Shown here: in pieces, positions 24,130-36,555 of the stretch
How positions within the stretch are numbered: the stretch's first letter is position 1
Layout of the letters: each line of letters begins with the position of its first letter
Source: Acheta domesticus
Lineage: Eukaryota > Arthropoda > Insecta > Orthoptera > Gryllidae
DNA length: 64,000 nucleotides
Assembly (NCBI GenBank): GCA_031308135.1
Contig: JAHLJT010000631.1
Location: forward strand, 35,077,522 to 35,141,521
Direction: 5' to 3'
Made by a program: the position numbers and the translations under genes
Notes under the pieces: model-generated
Database searches by the model: none
Told to the model about the DNA's origin: nothing
The model's input: only the letters and a program-made list of their open reading frames with translations

Positions 24130-25365
24130 TTCTCAAAAATACTTGTTTGCAATCTGCAAATGTCTAAATATGCTGCTTAGACAGTTCGTGAAAAACGACC
24201 GAAACAGCTTTTCAATGTGTTGTAGTATCGTGGAAGTTAACTACGTAACTTCCCACTCTATTCACTTAATCGGGAATCAGTTCGAATTAATATTCCTCTG
24301 TGTTCATTAAAGACGTTCGTTCCAATTACCCTAACGTTGTTGAGAATTCGATTTTTTTTTTCTCTGGGCGGAATTCACTTTTTTCCTGATGTCCATTTTC
24401 TAAAATTAAAATAGTAGGCTATAAATATAGAGCTGTTCCTACTAATTAGTGCTATCCAGCTTCAGAGGTAATATAGACACCATTTCTTTTAAAATTCCGT
24501 TTTATTTTGTATGCAAAGTAGTTAACGTATTAAATTAATTAATAGTGCGTTAGGTCTATTGACGCATGCTTGTACGCACAGATGTTTCAATAGTTCACAT
24601 AAGAAAGTCTGTTCTCTTAGGACGAGAATTGCTTTGTTTTGGCGAATATGAATGAGCTGCGACGTAGTTTTGTAGTCGTACTGCAGGGACAGAGTTGTTC
24701 CAGGAGAAGTCTTGTTGCCCGTCGAACTCAGGGCGTTCAGCCGCGCGTTGAAAGGCGTTGCCTTCCTTCGAGTAATGTTGTGTGGGCGTGAACTGTTATT
24801 GTGATACTCACGGTCGTCATAGTCGCAATATAAACGTATCAAAAGTCAGATGAACGGAATACCATTAACAGGAGTGTAAATGTTCCAAGTTATACATAGA
24901 AAACAATAGGATAAAAAGGGTTCGGCTCTGGGAGAATTCAATGCCGCATTCTCGATAAAAATAAGAGAAAAGTACTAACGTACCCTCCATATCGATTACT
25001 AAATTTTGTGCCAACGCTATGGTGCTAGGAAACAAACGACGCTGGACAACGGCGACATTTCTTCTTGACATTGTGACGAGGAATGTACGTTGATACTTGT
25101 ACATTCTTTTTCAGAATGTATTCGATGTGGCATAGGACTAACCAAAGTAAGCGCTCAAATTCCACTATTACTGTTATTATTGTCAGCTCTTATTGTTTGT
25201 ATACAATATTCGCAGCAGCCTGAACTTAACGTTAGAAACGTGAATCCTTTGTTGCTTGAAGGAACGACCTTTTGCTGCAGCTCCATAAACGCGGCTATAG
25301 TGGAGGTCCATAATTTAGTTTTAATGAATGCCCCCATTCCGTGGGGCGCAGCTGTTGTGACTGTC
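24130..25365. other. AT-rich DNA, nothing recognised
   Basis: Short open frames only. Confidence 0.4.
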
Positions 25366-25369
25366 GACT

Positions 25370-25620
25370 CCTCTCTTCTGAGCCTGTGGGCTGCGTGTGA
25401 AGACAGTCGTGGAACAAGCGAGGCGGCCTTCTGGGCGTGCGGAGTGCGAGTGTTATACGACGTCTCGGCGCAACGCACCGCTGGCCGAGGAGGCTTCGCT
25501 TTGCCACGAGCAAGGAGCGCCCACTTGCGCGCTCGCGGAGAGGGCAATCCATCCGTCACGCTGCGGTGGGTGGGAGAACCCGCTAGGATGGCGCCACTCT
25601 GGATTATTCGATTTGGAGGG
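25370..25620. other. Moderately GC-rich island
   Basis: CpG-containing, about 250 bp. Open frames of up to 180 codons pass through it on both strands without a recognisable product. Confidence 0.4.
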
Positions 25621-25625
25621 TTCAT

Positions 25626-25810
25626 CCTTTGAGAACAACGTAGGCAGAAGCCTATCTAGGTATTCCGGCGCCCATGGCGAGCATAAAATTTGCGCCCCTG
25701 CCAGGATAGATCAAATTAGGTTGTTGTTATTTGTTTTAGCGGGTATACTCTAAATAGCGCCTTTTGTGAGTGGCGCCCATGGCACGCGCCATGTCTGCCA
25801 TACCTTAGAT
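25626..25810. repeat. Possible dispersed repeat with duplicated GGCGCCCATGGC
   Basis: GGCGCCCATGGC occurs at 25667 and 25772, followed by a CTGCCATACCTTAGATACGC block. It resembles a SINE- or TE-derived fragment. The termini are unclear. Confidence 0.4.
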
Positions 25811-26056
25811 ACGCCTCTGAATGTAGGCCATGTGTGTGATTGAAATTCATTAATTGATACCGATTGATGTTTATAATTAGTATAAAAATATGGAAGTAAA
25901 TGACTGCACATCGTGTTTCTTAATATCAAGCTATTTTAAAGCCTTTTTTCTACTCCCATTATACAATTCCGTCATTCGATGGCTGCAACCCGTTGCATAA
26001 CGATGCTCATTATGATACAGGTTCTTCACCAATCGCAGAGAAGTTTACTAACCAAG

Positions 26057-26296
26057 TATTGGCTTAATCGAAATCAATATTAGATGTAGGCTCCCCATCG
26101 TAACAGTTCTACAAATATTCTCTAAAATTCTCTTTAGCAAATCTCCACATTTGGTTTTTAAGCGAATGTTTAATTTTGAAATTAACCCCTAAATTTATTT
26201 CACAAATAAACTGTTACGATGGGGAGCCTACATCTAATATTGATTTCGATGATAGCATCGTAAATGCCACACCATTTCCTACTATTGGCTTAATCG
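26057..26296. repeat. 42-bp perfect inverted repeat inside 14-bp direct repeats
   Basis: Arms at 26067-26108 and 26209-26250 are exact reverse complements, separated by 100 nt. TATTGGCTTAATCG occurs exactly at 26057-26070 and 26283-26296. An open frame of 62 codons across the right arm is not recognisable. This could be a small insertion with a 14-bp target duplication, or a template-switch product that copied a neighbouring segment in inverted orientation. Confidence 0.9.
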
Positions 26297-26299
26297 TTG

Positions 26300-27755
26300 A
26301 GAATCTTTCTAGTAAATATGTCGTTCGAATGTGTCCATTAAAATTGCATTTAATATTACTATAATATGCTTCTCAATTGTAATTTCTTTTATTATTAGTA
26401 TTTTTATGTGGAATATTATTTATTATATAAATTGAATCGTAATTTCACGTTGATCTTATTTGATTAGCTAAGTGGTAAAGTAAAGCCACCTGCGCCAGGA
26501 TAGGTTATGGAGCTGTCCGCTAGGTGTCCTTGGCTGAATCCTGCATGTCAACTGCCACGGAACGATTCAATGTAAATGTTCAACTTATAAAAGTAACCAT
26601 AACTCGTAAAAAAGTACCGTATAAAACTCAATATAATGGATATTAATACTGTCGTGTGAAGTTTACGATACTCGTGTATTAACACCCATAGTTGCATCAT
26701 CGTACCATAACATGTACAATTCTAATTTGTACTAAATATAATTCCGGGAATACGGTACAATGGTGAGAGAACCGTAATACCAAGGCTGGGAAATCTTTTA
26801 TTCACGTTGTTATGAACTCAGAATCTTCAGGAATAATATTAAATTCAATTAATCTTTTACCTTTATGGTCGAAGAAAAACCTAATTTCAAGAAATTTGAT
26901 CACAAGAGTTCTGCAGCCCGACAGTCGCTGCACTGTGCTTCATAAGACTGTGTAACTTTTCTTTATTCAGATCATAAATACTCCTCGCAGTTTAATTCGA
27001 AGGTTCAGAACAGTGTTGACTTTCAGAGTAATGTTTTCACGTATGTTACTGATTAAGTAAGAAAATTACCTTCTTGTCTCTCTCTGAAGGATATAATACG
27101 TAGTTTACGGATACGCATGTTTGTAAAGAATATGATAATGGTCCGTAATTACGCGTTTCTACGGTTTCCTAAGAGGCATGACGAGTATGAAAGATATAAA
27201 GATCCAGGTATAATGTTTCATGGGTAGAAAAGAAATATTTTCTGGTGGAAATTTAAGGTATAACCTTGACACTACGTCCATGAACCGATATCCTGCAATC
27301 AAAATGTACAAAATTTGAAATGCCCATATCAGTTTCATTTCATACAAAAACTTTCTAATGCCAGTTAACAAAAATTTTATAAATTATTACGTGAACTAAA
27401 GGAATTTGGTCGCTTTAATTTGATGAGCGTGGCGCTAATATACACATTCCCAACTCTGTGCAAAACATTGATTTGGTTCTAATATATGTGACATCTAATG
27501 AAAGCGATCTTGTGAGTAGATTTCATTCCTTTTCGTTTTATTTCATTTAATCCTTCATAATAGTTTTGAAAAGGTTCGTTAATTGTGTAGCAACCTTTGC
27601 TGTTATAGACTGCTGGTTGGCATATTTTTCTTCAATTAACATTTCTTCGTAACATCTATTTGGTCTAATAAATGTGTGTTGTTTTCTTGCCAGAAGTAGA
27701 GCTGCCGTATTATGTGACAAAGAGCTGAGCTTGTGTTTGATAAGGACAGAATTTA
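26300..27755. other. AT-rich DNA, nothing recognised
   Basis: No repeats or exons were seen. Confidence 0.4.
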
Positions 27756-27759
27756 TGTT

Positions 27760-28615
27760 TATTGCTCCTCTGTAGTTTTGGAGCCGAGTGTTGGTACCCG
27801 AAGCGTGTGGGCAACCCTGTACGCGTGAGGTTTCGGTAACCGGTAGGTCGCGCTTTCCCCCGGCCAACTGCCGACAATAAGCTTGCTTTCCTGTGTTCCA
27901 TGTGTGTCAACATTTGCGTTCTTCCGCCTGCCCTCAACGAATTCATAGGTCGACTTCCGATCGATCAACGCTTCGAAGCCTTTTCCAAAGCAGCGCCTGT
28001 GCAACGTGCCATGGACAACGCGCGGTCGTCCCTTCCAGTTTGGGACACCGCGAGGCTGTACGCGCCATGTCTTCCATAACCGTCGTAAGCGACGAGGAAG
28101 AGGCCAGCATTCCATAGCAGAGAGAAAAGAGACTGATAAAACTATTAGTTCATTCAACACTATTACCCGTTTTCATTTGAAATCACTAGTTGGTTGTTTA
28201 GCGTTTCCGGGTGCGTCAAGTGCTATAGTCATTAGTTCTGTAAGAGTAGTGCATGATGTATCCCGGGAAGTGGTTGTTTTCCTCCCCCACTCGAATGTGA
28301 GATTTAACGCCCACGTACTTGTCAGCATGTGGGGGTTCACTTGCCAGGTATCTCCGCCAGTGGTACACTACCTCAAACAGGTCTGGCTCCTAAGCTCCGG
28401 ACTGGTTTCCCGACATTTGTGTAGTTCATATAAGTGTGCGTGGGTGCGCGCGTGCGTAAGTCTAGAGAATGGGAAAGTATTATTATTAGAGATCTCGCGC
28501 AGTATGTGGCTCATTTGTCAGTGTACTGCTTTGGCATTCTCCTGGCTCCTCCCATTATTGTTAAGAGAAACTACGGAAAACATACCAAGAGTAGAGCAGC
28601 CGGGCCGCTAGAAGT
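27760..28615. other. Moderate-GC region with overlapping open frames, function unknown
   Basis: Balanced composition (27760-28110) with open frames on both strands: 133 codons on the minus strand ending at 27759, and 201 codons on the plus strand from 28006. No domain is recognised, and no splice or codon pattern favours either strand. It could be a decayed element or unique non-coding DNA. Confidence 0.3.
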
Positions 28616-28619
28616 AGCC

Positions 28620-28990
28620 CAGACAGCGCGTGGCTGAATTCGCCCTAGCTCTCGAGCTAGTGTGTGCTCGCTAGCTGGGCGAGGGCGGGGGAGCAATCCG
28701 CGGCCCTTCGCGTCCGCAGCGGGGCGGGGCGGGGGGGGGTGGCAGCTTGGCTGCTTCCGTGTTGCGCAGGCGGACCGCTGCGCCGCGCCGCGCCACTGCG
28801 CGATGCGCATAAAGATCTGCCAGGGGTAACGGCGTCCGCCTCCACTTGCTTCTCCGCGCTCTGCCCCGCCCCCTCGGGCCACCATCCCGGCCGGCCAGGC
28901 GGCGCCCGACAGCCTGGGGAGGGAGTTGATTTACGAAACCCGGCGCCGTTGCGGGACCTATCTCTGGCGCGCGGCAGAGTTTGATAAGAC
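28620..28990. other. CpG island
   Basis: CpG-dense with a GCGGGGCGGGGCGGGGGGGG tract at 28719-28738 and a CGCCGCGCCGCGCC tract. Overlapping open frames on both strands are compositional. Confidence 0.6.
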
Positions 28991-30065
28991 TGTTTGGCAA
29001 CAGGGCTAAAATTGCTCCACAAATTGGTCAAATGAAGACCATGCCATACGTTTATCTGAAGGTAGATATTGGATTCAGTAAAAATATATTTTTGCCATCA
29101 AACATTATTGATGCGCATGTTCAAAAATGAAAAGAAAATCGATGAAAAGTGATTGAAATACGCTTAGGGACTATTTTGTAACTAACAAGCATTTTGCACG
29201 TTTCAACATATATACACAATTATTGATTTTATAAATGTAATTTGGGATTATTTTTAAATAGCGACTGTGAATCGTGTTCTAATTTTTAAGTAATTTTATT
29301 ATTAAGGTAGTTATTGCACTAACTCTGTGAGAGGGATGGACATGAGCGAGGGAGTGCAGTTCCAGAGCATGCGGATGAGGAAGTAACTGAAGACTTGTAA
29401 TTGCATTTGGGGTCTGATCCCTTGTGGAGCCCTCAAACGGCGCCCTGCTCAAAATGCCACTTCAGCACTGGCCGCAGCTTCAAAGGCTTTCAAGCGGTAC
29501 TTTCAGTGGTAAATTCTAGAATTCCGTCTCTGTAGTTTTGGTTATTTTTTTGGCTATCATAAAATTGTAGACGTTTTTTTGTGACGTGAACATAAAGTAA
29601 AGCTTAAATGTTCCGGAACTTTGAAATGCGTGTGCCAAAGATCCTTTCTTACAAGTTACGTGCTTTGTAACTTTGATACGAATTCATAGAAACTGAGTGT
29701 ATATCCTTATCACTATTCTCAATACGCGAAACGACAAGCATGATAACTCAAATTACCTCAAAGTTTTATTCGTTTGGCGATACACATCCCAGCAAAGACG
29801 CTTTTGTCGTGAATACGTACCAATCGGTACACTGTGAGCGAACATTGTGGGTTCTATGTATCAGAGATGAAGTAGTTATTTTGAAACCAAACTATTAATT
29901 TGGCAGGTTATGGAAAAATAATTTTCTAAGTTGCTAATTTTTATTAAAAGTTCCCGATTCTACTGCTTCCCTAATGTTAGTTCTTAATTTCAAAACACTC
30001 CTTAGGTATTGCCAAGGCGTATGTTGCGTCGGAGGCGTTCTGTGCTCTGGCGGAGAGCGCTGCGC
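28990..30065. other. AT-rich DNA leading to the foldback insertion site
   Basis: Nothing recognised. The last 45 bp (30027-30065) turn GC-rich and join, across the transposon, to the island at 38585. Confidence 0.5.
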
Positions 30066-30074
30066 GAGGCGCAA
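30066..30074. repeat. Left 9-bp target-site duplication of the foldback element
   Basis: GAGGCGCAA, exactly repeated at 38576-38584. Confidence 0.95.
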
Positions 30075-30242
30075 AGCCATCTAAAGCTAGCAGCGCCCAG
30101 AAACCAATCTCAACCGAACTATATCCAAAATTTTAGGCTAATTTTAGGCTAATTAAATGCTCTATTCCCGAATTTTAGGCTCCTCTGGATTTCCGAAAAT
30201 CGTGGGCGCTGCTAGCTTTAGTCTAAAGCTAGCAGCGCCCAC
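30075..30242. repeat. Left terminal segment of foldback element
   Basis: It contains the terminal motif CTAAAGCTAGCAGCGCCCA, three AATTTTAGGCT-type blocks and the 41-bp palindrome. Its mirror is 38409-38575. Confidence 0.93.
30202..30242. repeat. Subterminal 41-bp perfect palindrome (left)
   Basis: Arms GTGGGCGCTGCTAGCTTTAG and its complement are separated by one T. Each arm repeats the extreme terminal motif, so the terminus sequence occurs three times at this end. These may be transposase binding sites. Confidence 0.95.
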
Positions 30243-32282
30243 CCAGAATCTATCTCAAAATCAATTGTAAAATCTGAAACCCATCCCAAAATTTAAGAAT
30301 AATTTTAGGCTCTTGGAAAAAAATTATCCCCGCCTTCAAATTCCAAAAATCAAGGCTGTACAAAGCCAAACAATTAACATTGGTTCTTATGGGCGAATAA
30401 ATATCAAAATCAAAAAACCTTAGGAAAAATCTGAAACCCCTCCCAAAAGTTAAGAATAATTTTAGGCTCTTGGAAAAAAATCAACCCCGCCTTCAAATTC
30501 CAAAATTCAGGGCTGTACAAAGCGAAACAATTAACATTGGTTCTTACGGGTGAAATAACACCAAAATCAAAAAACCGTAGGAAAAATCTCAAACCCCTCC
30601 CAAAAGTTAAAAATAATTTTAGGCTCTTGGAAAAAAATCAACCCCGCCTTCAAATTCTAAAAATCAGGGCTGTACAAAGCGAAACAATTAACATTGGTTC
30701 TTTCGGGTGAAATAACACCAAAATCAAAAAACCTTAGGAAAAATCTGAAACCCCTCCCAAAAGTTAAGAATAATTTTAGGCTCTTGGAAAAAAATTATCC
30801 CCGCCTTCAAATTCCAAAAATCAGAGCTGTACAAAGCGAAACAATTAACATTGGTTCTTACGGGTGAAATAACACCAAAATCAAAAAACCTTAGGAAAAA
30901 TCTGAAACCCCTCCCAAAAGTTAAAAATAATTTTAGGCTCTTGGAAAAAAATCATCCCAGCCTTCAAATTCAAAAAATCAGGGCTGTACAAAGCGAAACA
31001 ATTAACATTGGTTCTTACGGGTGAAATAACACCAAAATCAAAAAACCTTAGGAAAAATCTGAAAACCCTCCCAAAAGTTAAGAATAATTTTAGGCTCTTG
31101 GAAAAAAATCATCGCAGCCTTCAAATTCCAAAATTCAGGGCTGTACAAAGCGAAACAATTAACATTGGTTCTTACGGGTGAAATAACACCAAAATCAAAA
31201 CACCTTAGGAAAAATCTGAAACCCCTCCCAAAAGTTAAGAATAATTTTAGGCTCTTCGAAAAAAATCATCCCCGCCTTCAAATTCTAAAAATCAGGGATG
31301 TACCAAGCGAAACAATTAACATTGGTTCTTACGGGTGAAATTACACCAAAATCGAAAAACCTTCGGAAAAATCTGAAACCCCTCCCAAAAGTTAAGAATA
31401 ATTTTATGCTCTTGGAAAAAAAACATCCCAGCCTTCAAATTCCAAAAATCAGGGCTGTACAAAGCGGAACAATTAACATTGGTTCTTACGGGTGAAATAA
31501 CACCAAAATCAAAAAACCTTAGGAAAAATCTGAAACACCTCCCAAAAGTTAAGAATAATTTTAGGCTCTTGCAAAAAAATCAACCCCGCCTTCAAATTCT
31601 AAAAATCAGGACTGTACAAAGCGAAACAATTAACATTGGTTCTTACGGGTGAAATAACACCAAAATCAAAAAACCTTAGGAAAAATCTGAAACCCCTCCC
31701 AAAAGTTAAGAATAATTTTAGGCTCTTGGAAAAAAGTCATCCCAGCCTTCAAATTCAAAAAATCAGGGCTGTACAAAGCGAAACAATTAACATTGGTTCT
31801 TACGGGTGAAATAACGCCAAAATCAAAAAACCTTAGGAAAAATCTGAAACCCCTCCCAAAAGTTAAGAATAATTTTAGGCTCTTGCAAAAATATCATCCC
31901 CACCTTCAAATTCCAAAAATCAGGGCTGTACAAAGCGAAACAATTAACATTGGTTCTTACGGGTGAAATAACACCAAAATAAAAAACCTTAGGAAAAATC
32001 TGAAACCCTTCCCAAAAGTTAAGAATAATTTTAGGCTCTTGGAGAAAAATCTTCCCCGCCTTCAAATTCCAAAAATCAGGGCTGTACAAGGCGAAACAAT
32101 TAACATTGGTTCTTACGGGCGAATAAACACCAAAATCAAAAAACCTTAGGAAAAATTCGAAACCCCTTCCAAAAGTTAAGAATAATTTTAGGCTCTTGGA
32201 GAAAAATCTTCCCCGCCTTCAAATTCCAAAAATCAGGGCTGTACAAAGAGAAACAATTAACATTGGTTCTTACTGGTGAATA
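30243..32282 (+). repeat. 157-bp tandem array, 13 copies (left terminus)
   Basis: The AACATTGGTTCTTA block recurs at 30376, 30533, 30690, 30847, 31004, 31161, 31318, 31475, 31632, 31789, 31946, 32102 and 32259. The period is 157, with one 156. Units contain CTCCCAAAAGTTAAGAATAA, GGCTCTTGG and GGGCTGTACAAAGCG. The outermost unit is the most diverged. Confidence 0.97.
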
Positions 32283-32284
32283 GG

Positions 32285-34660
32285 GTATGTTGTATTCCTA
32301 ACGGGATTTTTCCATTTTTTGGATAGGGAAGAGAGAAGGCCAGAATTATTTGTGGGCTTTAATAGAATTCTCTATAATGTGTGGAATATGAAGTTCAATT
32401 TTCAGAAGCTAAGTCGTTGTAGTTCAGGTGTTATAAGAACTCTAATATTGAATATCGAAAAAAGTGGGTGTGTTTTGATTAATGTTCTATTTTTTCAGTC
32501 AGAACGGTGCTAGCCCAAAATTATTTGAGGTTAGCGTATTAATAGGTAATAAATGGGCAATTGCTAAGAAATTTCTCATTTGAATTAGTAAAGTATTTCA
32601 GAGATTATTTTGTGAGGAATGAAAAATTAATCGAAAGGTATGTTGTAGTTCTCACGAGAAGATTCCATTTTTTGGAAATGAAAGAGAGAAGCCCAAAATT
32701 ATTTGTGAGTATAACCATATTTCTTATTATGTGTTGTATGTCACGCGCCTTTCCAAGGAGCCAAATCCTTGTAGTTCATGTTTTATAACAACGGAAATAT
32801 TAAATGTTGGAAAAGAATTAGGAAAGTTTTTAGTAATATTAATTTTTTCCAATAAGAACGGCTCTAGCCCAAAATTATTTGAAATTGTGATATTAATAGG
32901 TAATGTATGAGCAATCGTTAATAAATTTCTCATTTAAATTAGTAAAGTATTTCAGCAATTTTTTGTGAGGAATGAAAAATTAGTAAAAAGGTATATTCTA
33001 GTTCTCACGAGAATTTTTCCATTTTTTTGGAAAAGAAATAGAGAAGCCAAAATCATTTGTTAGTATATCTGTATTCCGTATCATGTGTTGTATATGGTCT
33101 TCAATTTCCAGGAGCCAAATTGTTGTCATTCAGTGTTATAAGAACGCAAATGTTGAATATCGAAAAAAATTGGGTGTGTTTTGATGAATATTCCAAAATT
33201 TTCCAATAAGAACGGTGCTAGCCGAAAATTATTTAAGATTGGCATCTTGATAGGTAATGCATGAACAATTGTGAATCAGTTCCTCATTTGAATTATTAAA
33301 GTATTTCAGAAATAATTTTGTGAGGAATGATAAATTATTTAAAAGTTATACTGTATTTCTCACGAGAATTTTCCACTTTTTGGAAAAGAAAGAGAAGCCC
33401 AAAATTATTTGTGGGTATAATCGTTTTCCTTAATATGTATTGTATGTCACACGCCAATGCCATGAGCCATATCCTAGTACTTCCGGTTTTATAAGAACGG
33501 AAATGTCGAATATCGAAAAAAAAAATATGGACTGGTTTTGACTAATATCCCTTTTTTAATACGAACTAATATAGCCCAAAATTATTTGAGATTTGAATAT
33601 TATTAGCTAATTTATGTGCAATTGTTAATAAATTCTTTATTTGAATTGGTACAGAATGTTGGGGTTTACTTTTTCAGAAGTGGAAACGTGGTGAAATGTA
33701 TATTGTAGTTCTCACGCGAATTTTTCTTTTCTTGGAGAAGAAACCGCGAAGTTCAAAATGATTCATGAGTATAGCCGTATTCTCTATCATGTGTTGTATA
33801 TGGAACTTTATTGCCAGGAACGAAATCCTTGTAGTTCAGGTTTTATAAGATCGCAAATATTGGATAGCAAAAACAAAAGTTATTCTATTGATTATTATTC
33901 CTTTATTTTTCAATAAGAACGTTTCTAGCCCGAAATTATTTGAGATTAGCAAATTGAGAAGCAATGTATGTGCAAATGTAAATAAATTCTCTTTTTGAAT
34001 TAGTAAAGTATTTTGGAGTTTATTTTGTGAGGAATGAGAAATTGGTCAAGAAGTATATTGTAGTTTTCACGAGAATTTTCCATTTTTTGGTAAACAAAGA
34101 GAGGAGCCTAAAATTTTTTTTGAGTACAGCCGTAATCCTTATCATGTATTTGAAAATGACATTATCAAACGCGAAATACCTGTAGTTAAGGTAACACAAA
34201 TATTGAATATCGGAAAAAAGTTGGGACTGTTTTGATTAATATTCCTTTCATTTTCAATAAGAACGAATCTAGTCCAAAATTATTTGAAGTTGACATATTG
34301 ATGGCCAATGTATGAGCAATTCTAAATAAATTCCTCTTCTGAATTAGTACAGTATTTTGGAGTTTATTTAGTGATAAACCAAAATATGATCAAAATTTAT
34401 ATAATAGTTTTTACACTAATTTTCCAATCTTTTTAAAACAAAGTGAGTAGTCCAAAATTATTAGAGAGTACAGCCGTATTGCCTATTTTGTGTTGTATAT
34501 GACATTAAATTGCCCGGAACGAAATCCTTGTAGTTTAGGTTTTATAACAACACAAATATTGAATTTTGCAGGAAAATAGGGTGTTTTGATTAATATTCAA
34601 TTCTTTTCAAAAAGAATGCATCTACCCCAAAATGATATGCGTGTCGCGATTTTTTGCCAT
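32285..34660 (+). repeat. ~354-bp tandem repeats, about seven decaying copies (interior)
   Basis: The GTTCTCACGAGAATTTT-type block starts near 32294, 32648, 33001, 33356, 33708, 34063 and 34407. Each unit also has GAAAGAGAAGCCCAAAATTA, CCTTGTAGTTCAGG, AATAAGAACGGTGCTAGCCC and GTATTTCAGA-like blocks. Similarity falls from left to right. These repeats occur only on the left half of the interior. Confidence 0.9.
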
Positions 34661-35270
34661 AATGTGCATGTTATTTGTAGAACATTGAATTGATTGAAGC
34701 GAAATACTTGTAGTTTAGTTTTGAAAAAAGCCAACAAATATTTGAGATCGGTAAGTATTTCGGACAGTTTTTTTTACTTTGCTTTTCTTTTTCATGAAAA
34801 ACATGGCAATGCCCAAATTATTTCTAGATCGCATCTTATTTGTTGGTATGTGTTCAATTGTTAGTAAATTCCATATTTACATTTGTAGTTAAGTTTGTTT
34901 TCTTTTTTTTTTTTTTTTGGACGAATGAAAGATTGAGAAAAAATGTAGTTTGCCTTTTATACTAGGCATTATTCTTTTCCCATTTTTGGATTTCTCTATT
35001 ATTGATTGTGATTTTAGAATTGTAGATGTATAGTTAAATAACTATTTTATCTTTTAATTCGTCGCTGCTTTTTGGAGAGAATTTTTCTTGTATGAAATAT
35101 TTAATAAGTCCATATTGGATATTTACATAGGAATGCATTAAAGTAATTATTTCAAGGCTTGATATTGATCCTGTCCGAATAAATGGTAAAACTCTCAACA
35201 AATACAGTTTTTTTTTCTTTTTTAATGTTGGAAATACACGTGTACGGTATAATTCTCCCAGAATATATGT
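34660..35270. other. AT-rich interior of foldback element
   Basis: T-rich, low-complexity DNA with faint resemblance to the 354-bp unit near 34620-34760. No open frame. Confidence 0.5.
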
Positions 35271-35952
35271 GAAGTTTCTCCGGATTTCCTAGTTTTGAGA
35301 TAGTGAGATTCTAGCTTCTCCATCCTCGTTTTTGCTAAGTTGATTTCGGGGTGTTTTTTGATGACACTAAAGAACCCAAAATTATGGCCCAAGATTTTTT
35401 GAGTTGAGTTGCTATTGGGATGGTTTTAAATATTTGTTATTGTACGTAGGGGTGAGTTTCGAAATTTTGAAAAGGAACAAAAATTTCGCACGTTTACGAC
35501 CACACAAATATTTTCGAATTTTCAGTACGGGTGGGTGTTCAATTAACAACCCACAATTTTTAACCTTAATTTCGGAGATTGTAGGGTACCAAAATAATGT
35601 TTCTGGTGTCACTGAAGAGCCCAAAAATATCCCGAACTTATGGTGGGAGAAATTTTGAAATTTGAGAATTAGGAGTGGTTTTGATTTTTTGTTTTCGTAT
35701 TTAGGGGTGTTTTTCGAAATTTTGAAAAGTGGCCCCCAGAAGCCCAAAATTCACTTGTTTTGACCGTGCAAAAAATTTGAATTTTAAGTAAGTGGGAATG
35801 CTAGCTTTACCGGCCAAAATTTGAAATCGGAATTTCAAGGTGTTGGGAGGTAGCCCAAAATTTTTAGAAGGGGGCTGAAATTAGCCCAAAATTAGCCCAA
35901 AATTATGGCGCAAGCATTTTTGAGTTTTGAGAAAGTGGGGGTGCTAGCTTTA
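35270..35952 (+). repeat. ~250-bp tandem repeats, about 2.7 diverged copies (interior)
   Basis: TTTCGAAATTTTGAAAAG recurs 254 bp apart (35457 and 35711). CACTAAAGAACCCAAAATTA at 35366 has diverged matches near 35610 and 35852. TGCTAGCTTTACCG occurs at 35798 and 35939 and resembles the TGCTAGCTTTAG of the element ends. Confidence 0.75.
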
Positions 35953-36400
35953 CCGACGTAGTGGCGCCTGCTATTACAAGCACACCGTCCAGACCTGGTC
36001 CCTGCCGAATACCGCCGTGTGTGTAAATAAATAAAACTGTGCCCGGCGGGGGCCGCCTCGGCCGCGGGCATCGTCTGGCGTAGGCCAATCCGCACCTAAA
36101 AACTCCCGCGCCACCACCCGGAGCCCCTCGATGCCCCTACACCCTGTCAAAGAAGATGGTGCAGTGATGGAGCAGTTAAAATGTAAATAGTGTAAATAGT
36201 AATCAGTGCACAAAAAGGACGTGACAGTGACACCTGTGCTTAGTGTCAGGTCATTTCAGGATAAGAGAATTTCGAAGATAAAAGCAATAAGGACGCGACA
36301 AAGTCGCTTATGAAGTAATTGTAATTAGATGTAGGTTGTTGAAGTAATGATAGTGTAAATAAAACAAAACAGGTGCGTCAGTTACACAAGAGAGGAAAAT
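35953..36400. other. GC-richer foreign-looking segment in element interior
   Basis: Composition changes abruptly at 35953 (GACGTAGTGGCGCC). A plus-strand open frame without start runs from about 36014 to a TAG at 36189-36191 and ends VKEDGAVMEQLKCK. AT-rich DNA with a GTAAATAGTGTAAATAGTAA duplication follows. It resembles the end of a retroelement coding region plus its 3' UTR, but no family is recognised. Confidence 0.35.
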
Positions 36401-36555
36401 CCTCAGACTATTATAAATAACGCAAGAGAGGTCAAAGCAATCTTGAACTCTCCAGCCATCCAATATATACATGCTATGTAGTGCAAAACTACCACCATAT
36501 ATAAAAATTGTTCTGTCGACAATAAACGCTATTTAAATACAGAGTAATATACGTA

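Noticed and set aside
35953..36191. Intact retroelement gene end
   Set aside because: Only about 59 codons are open, with no start and no recognisable domain; left as an unclassified segment.
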